Shown here piece by piece: positions 24,208 to 32,143 of a DNA stretch of 33,650 nucleotides. The notes beneath the pieces were generated by a model that searched no databases, was not told where the DNA came from, and saw nothing but the letters and a program-made list of their open reading frames with translations. The translations under genes were made by a program, and so were the position numbers. Each line of letters begins with the position of its first letter. Position 1 is the first letter of the stretch. The DNA comes from Rhodanobacteraceae bacterium (GTDB taxonomy: Bacteria; Acidobacteriota; Terriglobia; Terriglobales; Acidobacteriaceae), in NCBI GenBank assembly GCA_903970285.1, contig CAJCHN010000011.1, forward strand, positions 1 to 33,650, given 5' to 3'.

Positions 24208-25359
24208 ATGATAATGGCTGCAATGAACGTCTCAGCGCGATCGGCGGCCGCATCAAAACCGACCCTCACCACCATGCACGCGGCGCTCATGCTTGCGGGG
24301 CTCGCGACCTTCCTGCTCGGCCCCATCCTGCCCTTGCTGATGCGCCAGTGGAGCCTCACCGACGCCCAGGGCGGACAGCTTCTGCTGGCCCAGTTCACCG
24401 GCGCCACCCTGGGCGGAGCCACCGTCTCGAAACGTCTTCCGCATGCCTTCCTGCTTGGCCTCGCCTGCGCCGCGGCCGGCTTTCTGCTCTTCGCCCACGC
24501 TCCCGGGCTGGCCGTGGCCTGCGCCAGTCTGCTGCTCTCCGGATTCGGCGTCGGACGCATCATTGCCTCGGTCAATATCCTCGCCGGAGCACGGTTCACC
24601 CAGCACACCGGCTCCGCCCTGGCCCGGCTCAACCTCTCGTTCTCGCTGGGGTGCCTGCTCTCGCCGCTGCTGGCCGCGCAACTCGCCTCGCGCTTCGCCC
24701 TTTCCGGCCTGCTCACGGGATTCGCCGCGCTGTTCCTGAGCATCGCCGCCACGCTTTGGCTTGAGCTGCGCGGCCTGCCAGCGGAGCCCGAAACTCCGGT
24801 CACGGCACCCCGGCAGCCGATCTTCACACCGCTCTTCTTCCTCTTCGCCTCGGTCCTCTTCCTCTACGGCGGGCTGGAGACCTGCCTCAGCGCCTGGCTC
24901 ACCACCTACGCTCTTCGCTACGGCCAGACCTCGCTTGTGCTCAGCCAGTACACCCTCGTGCTGCTGCTGTGCGGCCTCACCGCCGGGCGCGCGCTCGCCG
25001 CCCATCTCCTCAGGACCATCGGCGAGGCATCGCTTCTCCGCGCCGCGCTGGCGCTCACCATCACCGCCGCCTGCGGTCTTGCCGCCGCCCATTCCGCGGC
25101 GGTCCTCGCCGCACTGGCGATCTTCCTCGGCACCTCGCTCGCACCCGTCTTTCCCGCGAACTTTGCTCTCTACATGGAGCGCAGGCCAACCCCCCGCCAG
25201 GCCGGACTGGTGCTTGCAGCCAGCGGGCTCGGCGCCGCCGCCATCCCGTGGCTGATGGGCGTGGTCTCCACCGCGACCCATTCTCTGCGGCTCGCCCTGG
25301 CCCTGCCGCTGTTCTCCGCGTTCGGTCTGCTGGCGCTCAGCTTTGTCCGGCGGCCCTAG
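24208..25359 (+). CDS. Major facilitator superfamily transporter
   Basis: An inner-membrane secondary transporter of up to 383 residues with about 12 hydrophobic helices and a central charged loop (around 190-205). Motifs are weak: GFGVGRIIASVNILAG and the repeated Gly-rich helices suggest the sugar/FucP-like or general MFS group, but the substrate cannot be told. In-frame starts exist at 24208, 24214 and 24223; none has a ribosome binding site, and the first is only 6 bp from the divergent Sco start. The open frame runs back to 23314 but is antisense to the Sco gene there. Confidence 0.85.
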   Translation: MIMAAMNVSARSAAASKPTLTTMHAALMLAGLATFLLGPILPLLMRQWSLTDAQGGQLLLAQFTGATLGGATVSKRLPHAFLLGLACAAAGFLLFAHAPGLAVACASLLLSGFGVGRIIASVNILAGARFTQHTGSALARLNLSFSLGCLLSPLLAAQLASRFALSGLLTGFAALFLSIAATLWLELRGLPAEPETPVTAPRQPIFTPLFFLFASVLFLYGGLETCLSAWLTTYALRYGQTSLVLSQYTLVLLLCGLTAGRALAAHLLRTIGEASLLRAALALTITAACGLAAAHSAAVLAALAIFLGTSLAPVFPANFALYMERRPTPRQAGLVLAASGLGAAAIPWLMGVVSTATHSLRLALALPLFSAFGLLALSFVRRP

Positions 25360-25513
25360 CTCTGGCCGGTTGCTGTCGAACCGCATCCGGCCTCCAGCAG
25401 ATGACGAAGAGGAACACCAGACCTGCGCAGGACAAAAGAATGCTGCCTGCTCCCGGTACATCGCGCCTGGACGCTCGAAAGTTCGGTTTATCCCTGCGGA
25501 AAAGGTGTCCCAC
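25337..25513 (-). CDS. Possible small single-helix membrane protein (58 codons)
   Basis: A GTG at 25513 preceded by GGAG with seven-base spacing opens 58 codons with a basic N-terminus, one strong hydrophobic segment (about 19-40, from VPGAGSILLS) and a basic tail. It lies in the 213-base gap between MFS and GtrA genes and overlaps the MFS 3' end by 23 bases. No family is recognised. The gap also holds an AAGGTG-TCC-CACCTT hairpin at 25502-25516. This could be chance; low confidence. Confidence 0.22.
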   Translation of the reverse strand: MGHLFRRDKPNFRASRRDVPGAGSILLSCAGLVFLFVICWRPDAVRQQPARARAAGQS

Positions 25514-25572
25514 CTTGCATCTCCATCCCAGCAGCCCCGGATTTGCACTAAAATTGAAGGAGAGACCCTCGA

Positions 25573-26142
25573 TTGAGCAGCCTTTCCCAAACCTCGCACC
25601 CCACGCCCGAACCCGTGCTTTCTCACTCCTCCCAGCTTGAAGCGGAAGCTCCCGGCATCGAGCCATCCGAAACTCCGGAGGTTGAGCCGCATGGTCCCTT
25701 CTCGGCTCTGCGCCGCACCTTTCCGACCGGCGAGGTGATCCGGTTCCTGCTGGTGGGCGGATTCAACACCGTCTTCGCGCTCGCCCTCTACTGGCTGCTG
25801 GTGCATGTCTTTACCCTGCTGCTGCCCAGCCACAGCAAACTGCTCATCGTCGATATCGCCCAGATCGTCTCGAAGCCCGTCGCGATCACGGTCGCCTTCC
25901 TCGGCTACAAACACTTCGTATTCCACACCCACGGCAACTACGTTAAAGAGTGGTTGAAGTGCGTCGCCGTCTACGGCGTCTCCACCCCGGTCGAGCTGGT
26001 CATCCTGCCCGCCTCCGCCAAGCTATTCCTGATGATCCCGTTCACGCACATCTACGCGCCCTATCTGGCAGGAATCGTCAACTCCATTGCCATCGCCAGC
26101 TACAGCTACTTCGCCCATAAGAAATTCTCCTTCAAGCAGTAG
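25573..26142 (+). CDS. GtrA-like membrane protein
   Basis: A 189-residue membrane protein with a disordered acidic/proline-rich N-terminus (1-50) and a GtrA/DPMS domain of four helices (about 55-187): FLLVGGFNTVFALALYWLL, then ITVAFLGYKHFVF and the end SYFAHKKFSF. GtrA proteins are thought to flip or hold undecaprenyl-phosphate-linked sugars in cell-surface glycosylation. The start is TTG at 25573 with AAGGAGAG about ten bases upstream. It is 15 bases before gmhA, so the pair is probably one transcript and may serve envelope sugar synthesis. Confidence 0.9.
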   Translation: MSSLSQTSHPTPEPVLSHSSQLEAEAPGIEPSETPEVEPHGPFSALRRTFPTGEVIRFLLVGGFNTVFALALYWLLVHVFTLLLPSHSKLLIVDIAQIVSKPVAITVAFLGYKHFVFHTHGNYVKEWLKCVAVYGVSTPVELVILPASAKLFLMIPFTHIYAPYLAGIVNSIAIASYSYFAHKKFSFKQ

Positions 26143-26157
26143 CCAGGGCCCGCGACC

Positions 26158-26769
26158 ATGAAAGACCTCGTCCGCCGCCAGCTCGCCCAGTCCATCGCCA
26201 CCTTGCAGGCGGTCCACGACAGCGAGGAGATCCACGCGACCCTGCTGGCCATCGCCAAGCTCACCGCAGACACCATGCAGGCCGGCGGCAAACTGCTGGT
26301 GGCCGGCAACGGAGGCTCCGCGGCCGACGCCCAGCACCTGGTCGCCGAGTTCGTGGCCCGGCTCACTGTCGATCGGCCCGCACTGCGCGCCATCGCGCTC
26401 ACCACCGACACCTCCATCCTCACCGCCATCGGCAATGACTGGACGTTCGACTCCATCTTCTCGCGCCAGGTGGAAGCCCTCGGCCAGCCGGGGGACGTCT
26501 TCCTCGGCATCTCGACCTCGGGAAACTCGAAGAACATCGTGCGTGCCTGCCAGGAAGCCAGACAACGCGGCCTGCACACCATCGGCTTCAGCGGAAACCG
26601 CGGCGGAGTCATGCGCGAACTCTGCGACTACAACATCATCATTCCGTCGACTGTCACCATGAACATCCAGGAGTCGCACCTCGCACTGGAACACATCTTC
26701 TGCATGCTGGTCGAGCGGTACATCTGGGGCGTCGACTTCGACCAGGCAACGGCGAAGCTCAGCGACTAG
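26158..26769 (+). CDS. gmhA: Phosphoheptose isomerase
   Basis: SIS-fold enzyme converting sedoheptulose 7-phosphate to glycero-manno-heptose 7-phosphate, first step of ADP- or GDP-heptose synthesis for lipopolysaccharide core or surface glycans. 203 residues. AGNGGSAADAQHLVAEF (49-65) holds His60 and Glu64; ISTSGNS (118-124) binds phosphate; QESHLALEH (171-179) supplies the Gln/Glu/His residues typical of GmhA rather than the related DiaA or MurQ proteins. No strong ribosome binding site is visible before the ATG. No other heptose genes are in the window. Confidence 0.93.
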   Translation: MKDLVRRQLAQSIATLQAVHDSEEIHATLLAIAKLTADTMQAGGKLLVAGNGGSAADAQHLVAEFVARLTVDRPALRAIALTTDTSILTAIGNDWTFDSIFSRQVEALGQPGDVFLGISTSGNSKNIVRACQEARQRGLHTIGFSGNRGGVMRELCDYNIIIPSTVTMNIQESHLALEHIFCMLVERYIWGVDFDQATAKLSD

Positions 26770-26777
26770 GGCATCCG

Positions 26778-26832
26778 AAAGAGTGGGTGCCTCGTAAATG
26801 GTGCAACAGAAGGGCTTTTGCGTCCACTCTTT
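26778..26832 (+). terminator. Long hairpin after gmhA, probable terminator
   Basis: AAAGAGTGG (26778-26786) pairs perfectly with CCACTCTTT (26824-26832), and GCAA/TTGC can pair inside the 37-base loop. TTTATT follows loosely on the plus strand. The loop is long for a simple terminator, so a structured RNA is also possible. The rest of 26833-27044 before glgX has an AGGG-GTGAA-CCCT hairpin near 26890 and no gene. Confidence 0.5.
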
Positions 26833-27044
26833 ATTCAAGAGCTAAGTCCTCTGCTTTGAAGAACATAGGTAACATCTGACGGGGGGAGGGGTGAACCCTC
26901 GCCGAGCCCTCGATTTGCCGCCGCTCCAACTTCCCTTCCCCGCTTCCACTAACCCTTTTGCGTCATTCGGCATCTACCCGGAAGACCTGTGTGCCTCGCG
27001 GGCAAGCGACGCCGCAGAATCTCTGAAGACCTCGAGTAAACCCA

Positions 27045-29213
27045 ATGCCCCGAACTCTCCTGCCTGGCAGCCCCTATCCCCTGGGCGCCAAACCCAATTT
27101 CAAGGGCACCAACTTCGCCCTGTATTCCGAACATGCGACGTCGGTGGAACTCTGCTTCTTCGACGACGCTGGCAAACAGACCGACTGCATCAAGCTGCTG
27201 GAACGCACCGCGCACGTCTTCCACGGCTTCGTCGTGGGCGTGAAGTCCGGTCAGCGCTATGGCTATCGTGTCGATGGTCCGTGGGAGCCGCAGAACGGCC
27301 ACCGCTTCAACAAGGCCAAGCTGCTGGTCGATCCTTACGCCGAAGCCATCTCCGGTCTCGTCGACCACAAGGCTCCCATCTACCCCTACGACGTCACGTC
27401 CGGCGACGACCTGAAGAAAGACGATCAGGACTCCGCCGCCGGTGTGCCGAAGTCGGTGGTGGTCGCGCACGACTTCGATTGGGGCAACGATTGCAAGCCG
27501 CGGACGCCGCTCGCCGACTCGGTCATCTACGAGGTGCACGTCAAAGGCTACTCCAAGCGCAACCCCATGGTGCCGGAGGAGCTGCGCGGCACCTACGCCG
27601 GACTCGGCACGCCCGCCAGCATCAACTACCTCAAGAAGCTTGGTGTCACCGCCGTCGAACTGCTGCCGGTCCATCACTTCATCGACGACGGCAACCTGCT
27701 CGACAAGGGTCTCTCCAACTACTGGGGCTACAACACCCTCGGCTACTTCGCTCCCATGGCGCGCTACAGCTCCTCCGGCGACGACGGCGGCCAGGTGAAA
27801 GAGTTCAAGCAGATGGTGAAGGACCTGCACGCCGCCGGACTCGAAGTCATCCTCGACGTGGTCTACAACCACACCTGCGAAGGCAACCAGCTTGGACCTG
27901 TACTCTCCTTCAAAGGCATCGACAACACCACCTACTACCGCATGGTGCAGGATAACTGCCGCTTCTACATGGACTACACCGGCACCGGCAACACGCTGAA
28001 CGTCCACAATCCGCAGGTGCTGAAGCTGCTGATGGACTCGCTCCGCTACTGGGTGACGGAGATGCATGTGGACGGCTTCCGCTTCGACCTTGCCTCTACG
28101 CTGGCGCGCGAACTGCACGAGGTCTCCAAGCTCTCGGCCTTCTTCGATACCATCCACCAGGACCCCACGCTGGCCGAGGTGAAGCTCATCGCCGAGCCCT
28201 GGGATGTAGGCGACGGCGGCTACCAGGTGGGGCAGTTCCCCATCCTGTGGGCGGAGTGGAACGGCCTCTATCGCGACACTGTACGCCGCTTCTGGAAGGG
28301 CGATGACGGAGAGCTGTCGAAGTTCGCTTACCGGCTCACCGGTTCGTCCGATCTCTACCAATACGACGGACGCAAGCCCTACGCGAGCATCAACTTCATC
28401 ACCGCTCACGACGGCTTCACCCTCACCGACCTCGTCAGCTACAACGAAAAGCACAACGAGGCCAACGGAGAGAACAACCAGGATGGCGCCAACGGCAACG
28501 ACTCCTGGAACATGGGAGCGGAAGGTCCGACCGACGATCCCGGCATCAACGAGATGCGTGAGCGCCAGGTACGCAACTTCCTCGCCACTCTCCTGCTGTC
28601 GCAGGGCGTTCCCATGATCACCGGCGGCGACGAGGTAGGACGTTCGCAGATGGGCAACAACAATGCCTTCTGTCAGGACAACGAACTCACCTGGTACGAC
28701 TGGAACCTGGACGCGCCTCGCAAGCGGTTGATGGAATTCACGTCAAAGCTGATTCAGCTGCGATTGAGCCATCCCAACCTGCACCGGCGCAAATTCTTCC
28801 AGGACCGCCAGATACGCGGCTCCGTGGTGCGGGATATCGCCTGGTACAACACCGACGGTAACGAGTTTTCGGACGAGAACTGGCAGTCGACGTGGAGCAA
28901 GTCGCTGGGTCTGCTGTTGAACGGCAGGACGCTCGAGTACATGGATGAAGAAGGCAAGAAGATCGTCGACGACTCCTTCCTGATCCTGATCAATGCCTCG
29001 GCCGATGGCGTGGAATTTACGTTGCCGCAGCCGCCGAACGGCAATCCATGGGGCGTCGTGCTGCGCACCGAGAACATCGACAATCCCTTCGAGAAGATCC
29101 AGCTCGAAGACAAGATCATCGTCGGCGGACGTTCGCTGGTGCTGCTCTCCGATGGCGAACCGGGCGAGCTTGAGAAGGACACGGCTGCACCGCTGACCGC
29201 TGCGGAGCAGTAA
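27045..29213 (+). CDS. glgX: Glycogen debranching enzyme (isoamylase type, GlgX)
   Basis: A GH13 enzyme that cleaves alpha-1,6 branches of glycogen or phosphorylase-limit dextrin, 722 residues. An N-terminal CBM48 fills about 5-110 ([23 protein letters not shown]). The catalytic barrel has the four GH13 regions: DVVYNHT (271-277), DGFRFDLA with nucleophile Asp348, AEPWD with acid/base Glu384, and TAHDGFT with Asp456. The C-terminal beta domain ends with [10 protein letters not shown]. No signal peptide, so cytoplasmic. The conserved start [15 protein letters not shown] fixes the ATG at 27045. The hairpin that follows suggests it ends its own transcript. Confidence 0.96.
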   Translation: MPRTLLPGSPYPLGAKPNFKGTNFALYSEHATSVELCFFDDAGKQTDCIKLLERTAHVFHGFVVGVKSGQRYGYRVDGPWEPQNGHRFNKAKLLVDPYAEAISGLVDHKAPIYPYDVTSGDDLKKDDQDSAAGVPKSVVVAHDFDWGNDCKPRTPLADSVIYEVHVKGYSKRNPMVPEELRGTYAGLGTPASINYLKKLGVTAVELLPVHHFIDDGNLLDKGLSNYWGYNTLGYFAPMARYSSSGDDGGQVKEFKQMVKDLHAAGLEVILDVVYNHTCEGNQLGPVLSFKGIDNTTYYRMVQDNCRFYMDYTGTGNTLNVHNPQVLKLLMDSLRYWVTEMHVDGFRFDLASTLARELHEVSKLSAFFDTIHQDPTLAEVKLIAEPWDVGDGGYQVGQFPILWAEWNGLYRDTVRRFWKGDDGELSKFAYRLTGSSDLYQYDGRKPYASINFITAHDGFTLTDLVSYNEKHNEANGENNQDGANGNDSWNMGAEGPTDDPGINEMRERQVRNFLATLLLSQGVPMITGGDEVGRSQMGNNNAFCQDNELTWYDWNLDAPRKRLMEFTSKLIQLRLSHPNLHRRKFFQDRQIRGSVVRDIAWYNTDGNEFSDENWQSTWSKSLGLLLNGRTLEYMDEEGKKIVDDSFLILINASADGVEFTLPQPPNGNPWGVVLRTENIDNPFEKIQLEDKIIVGGRSLVLLSDGEPGELEKDTAAPLTAAEQ

Positions 29214-29217
29214 GACG

Positions 29218-29278
29218 AAAGCGTTCTGGAAGCCCCATTCTGACCGCGGTCACGCGGCGAGGAATGGGGCTTCGCTTT
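29218..29278 (+). terminator. Terminator-like hairpin after glgX
   Basis: A perfect 12-bp stem GAAGCCCCATTC (29229-29240) with GAATGGGGCTTC (29262-29273); the loop contains the palindrome TGACCGCGGTCA, and AAAGC/GCTTT extend the base of the stem. There is only a three-T run after it, but stem strength and place right after the glgX stop support termination. Confidence 0.7.
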
Positions 29279-29309
29279 GCGCCAGAGGAAGCGGGCTGGG
29301 TCACCCGCC

Positions 29310-29315
29310 TATAAT
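29310..29315 (+). promoter_or_regulatory. Perfect -10 box TATAAT just before the S1 gene
   Basis: The -10 consensus lies six bases before the GTG at 29322, which would put the transcription start at or next to the start codon. No convincing -35 is found at 16-18 bases (GGAAGC region), and no extended -10 TG is present. Confidence 0.5.
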
Positions 29316-29321
29316 CATTTT

Positions 29322-31070
29322 GTGGACCTAACGCCGAACTCCGCTCCGGAAGAGACTGAAGACTTCGCTACCCTGCTTCGTGAAGACACCGCATCCCGCG
29401 CCAACGCTGTCGACCACACCGGCGGCTCCAAGCAGATCGACGCCACCGTCGTCGCCGTGTCGGAAGACTGCGTGTACCTCGACATCGGCTACAAGACCGA
29501 GGGGATCCTGCCGCTAAGCGTCTTCGCCAAGGACGAGAAGGCGGTCGAACCGGGCGACAAGTTCCGCGTTACGGTCAAGGGTCGCGACCTCGACGGCTAC
29601 TATGAGCTCACCCGCCAGCGCGGGGCTGCGACGCCAAAGGATTTTTCGTCCTTGGAAGAAGCCTTCGAAGCGAAAGGCACCGTTCTTGGCACGGTGACAG
29701 GCCTGGTCAAAGGCGGTCTCACCGTGGACATCGGCATGCGCGCCTTCCTGCCGTCTTCCCGTTCTGGAACTCGTGACGCTGCTGAGATGGAGAAGCTCGT
29801 CGGCCAGAAGATTCGCGTGCGCATTACCACGCTCGATCTCGAAGGCGGAGAGTCCGGCCGGCCCGACGCCGTGGTCGATCGGCGCAGCGTGCTGGAAGAG
29901 GAAGCCAAGGCCAGCGCCGACGCCCGCTTCTCCGAGCTCGCCGAAGGTCAGATCGTCCAGGGCACCGTGCGCTCGCTCACCAGCTTTGGCGCCTTTGTGG
30001 ACCTGAACGGCGCCGACGCGCTGCTGCATATCTCGGATATCGCCTGGCACCGCGTCGAAAACCCCGCCGACCTGCTCTCCGTCGGCGACGAGGTCGAAGT
30101 CAAGATCCTCAAGATCGACAACGCGGATGCCGCCAAGCGCCGGATCGCGGTCGGCCTGAAGCAGCTTCAGCCGCACCCGTGGGAGACCGTCCCGTCCACG
30201 TACTCGCTCGGCCAGAAGGTCACCGGCAAAGTCACGCGCGAGACCGATTTCGGCGCCTTCGTCGAACTCGCGCCAGGCATCGAAGGCCTCATCCATATCT
30301 CCGAGATGGCGTGGGGCAAGAAGGTGCGCAAGCCCTCCGACATCGTCCAAGTTGGCGACCAGGTGGAAGCTGTGATCCTGTCGATCGACACCGGTGCCAG
30401 GCGCATAGGGCTCGGGCTGAAGCAGGCGCTCGGCGATCCTTTCGCCGAAGCCGTAAAGATCATTCATCCCGGCGCGATGGTCGAAGGCCCGATCTCGCAG
30501 ATCACGAAATTCGGCGCCTTTCTGACCGTTACGGAAGGGGTCGAAGGCCTCATTCACATCTCCGAGATCACGGCCGAGAAGCGGCTCAATCATCCCTCCG
30601 ACGTGCTGCGCGTAGGCCAGGTGGTGAAGACGGTCGTGCTTGAGATCGACCGCGACAAGCGTCAGCTTCGCCTCTCCATGAAGCAGGCGATTCCAACCGG
30701 CCTCGACGACTTCCTGCTCGAACACAGCGTGGGCGACACCGTCACCGGCCGCATCATCGACATCGATCACCTCTCGAACATCGCCCGGGTGGAGCTTGGC
30801 GAAGGCATCCTGGCGACCTGCGAGGTGCCGCCGGCCGATCCGACGGATGCGCCGTTTACCCCGCCCACCAGCGCCGCACCGGTCGACCTCTCGCAGCTCG
30901 GCTCGCTGCTCAGCTCCAGGTGGAAGACGGCGCATGCGGACGCGAAGCCGGTCGCGAGGCCGGCGAATGCAACGGCTTCCACCGGAGCTCCGGCAGCCGG
31001 TCAGGTTCGGACATTCAAGCTGACGGAACTCGATGCGGCCGCGAAGAAGATCGGCCTCACGGTGGTATAG
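29322..31070 (+). CDS. rpsA: Ribosomal protein S1 (split sixth S1 domain)
   Basis: RNA-binding protein of the 30S subunit that helps bind mRNA, 582 residues. Five S1 OB-fold domains are clear at about 38-100, 117-190, 208-282, 296-369 and 384-455, with GALxxFGAFVDL-type strands and LLHISDIAW, LIHISEMAW, LIHISEIT signatures in domains 3-5. A sixth begins at 470 (GDTVTGRIIDID), is broken by about 60 low-complexity Pro/Ala/Thr residues (502-560), and seems to end with VRTFKLTELDAAAKKIGLTV. The GTG at 29322 has no ribosome binding site but a TATAAT six bases before it, so the mRNA is probably leaderless. A TTG at 29277 is the other possible start and lies in the glgX terminator. Confidence 0.92.
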   Translation: MDLTPNSAPEETEDFATLLREDTASRANAVDHTGGSKQIDATVVAVSEDCVYLDIGYKTEGILPLSVFAKDEKAVEPGDKFRVTVKGRDLDGYYELTRQRGAATPKDFSSLEEAFEAKGTVLGTVTGLVKGGLTVDIGMRAFLPSSRSGTRDAAEMEKLVGQKIRVRITTLDLEGGESGRPDAVVDRRSVLEEEAKASADARFSELAEGQIVQGTVRSLTSFGAFVDLNGADALLHISDIAWHRVENPADLLSVGDEVEVKILKIDNADAAKRRIAVGLKQLQPHPWETVPSTYSLGQKVTGKVTRETDFGAFVELAPGIEGLIHISEMAWGKKVRKPSDIVQVGDQVEAVILSIDTGARRIGLGLKQALGDPFAEAVKIIHPGAMVEGPISQITKFGAFLTVTEGVEGLIHISEITAEKRLNHPSDVLRVGQVVKTVVLEIDRDKRQLRLSMKQAIPTGLDDFLLEHSVGDTVTGRIIDIDHLSNIARVELGEGILATCEVPPADPTDAPFTPPTSAAPVDLSQLGSLLSSRWKTAHADAKPVARPANATASTGAPAAGQVRTFKLTELDAAAKKIGLTVV

Positions 31071-32118
31071 CTTCCGTGACCCATGGCGGCCTGATCTTTC
31101 TGCTCACGCTGACGGCTTCGGCCGGTGGCCAGGCGTTGCGGTCGCCCTGGGACGGGCACCCGGTCACGCCCACGGACGCGCCTATGCCTGCCCCGCGCCG
31201 CCACCCTTCGGTGCCACCCTCAGCACGCTCGAACCCTTCACCTACTACGTCGATCCACACGCCTCCATCATTGATCCGCAGAAGCAGGCCCACTTCCAGA
31301 AGGTCACCGAAGCCTCCACCCACCTCAGTCAGTGGTCTGCGCTGGCCGCTGACGCGTGGCTCGCCAAGGGAAGCCGGGCGGCCGCCGCGTGCGTCTACTC
31401 GCTGCTCGATGCCGCCGCAAATGTCTCCGCCTGGGCTGGCAAGATGCCGGACTACTCCGGGGTCTACATCCAGAACTGGACGCTTTCGGCAGTCGCGATC
31501 GCCTACCTGAAGGTCCGCGAAAGCGGCACCGGCACTCCCGCCCAGGACGCAGAGATCCAGCACTGGTTCGACCTGCTCTCCGCCCGCGTGCAGGAGTTCT
31601 TCAAAGCCGAGGCCGCCCACATGGGACGCGACAAGGAAAACAACCACATGTACTGGGCGGGCCTGGCCGTTGCCGCCGCGGCCATCGCCAGCAACGATCA
31701 TGACGCCGGTTCCTGGGCACTCAATGCGTACAAGATGGGCGTCGACGCCATCCAGCCCGACGGCTCGCTGCCGCAGGAGCTTTGGCGCGGCCAAATGACC
31801 TTTCATTATCACCTGTATGCTCTCGCCCCGCTCATCATGATCGCTGAGCTCGCCGCCGCCAACGACATCGACCTTTATTCCGAAGATAACGGCGCCATTC
31901 ATCGCCTGGTCAAGCTCTGCACAGCCGCACTCGCAGACCCCACCATCTTCGAAAAGCGAACCGGAATCAAGCAGATCGTCACCCTCCCCTACGCGGGGGG
32001 TGATATCGGCTGGGCCGTACCCTACGTTCGCCGCTTCCCCAATCCGCAACTCTCAGCGTTCATCGCGAAGGCGCCATGGGTTCGCTACACCAGTTGGGGC
32101 GGCCGGCCGCCGGAGTAA
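31033..32118 (+). CDS. Alginate lyase family protein (PL5-like), N-terminus uncertain
   Basis: The body (about residues 52-350 from the ATG at 31033) matches AlgL-type PL5 lyases, periplasmic enzymes that cleave mannuronate links by beta-elimination. It has CPAPPPF at the usual mature N-terminus, KENNHMYWAG (201-210) with catalytic Asn/His, and LWRGQMTFHYHLYAL (250-264) with Arg252 and Tyr259. In this frame the first 50 residues do not look like a signal peptide and overlap the S1 gene by 38 bases; the ATG has GGA five bases upstream. In the next frame, from a GTG at 31076, a signal-like segment (GLIFLLTLTASAGGQA) runs to about 31170 and then loses homology. A one-base loss near 31140-31190, or a sequencing error, would explain both. 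It may be a broken gene. Confidence 0.75.
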   Translation: MRPRRRSASRWYSFRDPWRPDLSAHADGFGRWPGVAVALGRAPGHAHGRAYACPAPPPFGATLSTLEPFTYYVDPHASIIDPQKQAHFQKVTEASTHLSQWSALAADAWLAKGSRAAAACVYSLLDAAANVSAWAGKMPDYSGVYIQNWTLSAVAIAYLKVRESGTGTPAQDAEIQHWFDLLSARVQEFFKAEAAHMGRDKENNHMYWAGLAVAAAAIASNDHDAGSWALNAYKMGVDAIQPDGSLPQELWRGQMTFHYHLYALAPLIMIAELAAANDIDLYSEDNGAIHRLVKLCTAALADPTIFEKRTGIKQIVTLPYAGGDIGWAVPYVRRFPNPQLSAFIAKAPWVRYTSWGGRPPE

Positions 32119-32143
32119 TCATGCATCAACACGCGCTGCTGCG

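Noticed and set aside
25337..25513. PEP-CTERM sorting signal
   Set aside because: VPGAGS followed by a helix and Arg looks similar, but there is no preceding secreted domain and the spacing and PEP residues do not match; kept only as a possible small membrane protein.
24253..25932. 559-residue minus-strand frame opposite the MFS and GtrA genes
   Set aside because: Gly/Glu/Gln-rich composition with no domain; it is the antisense of hydrophobic codons.
29277..29321. Upstream TTG start for the S1 gene
   Set aside because: It lies in the stem of the glgX terminator, has no ribosome binding site, and adds residues without S1 similarity.
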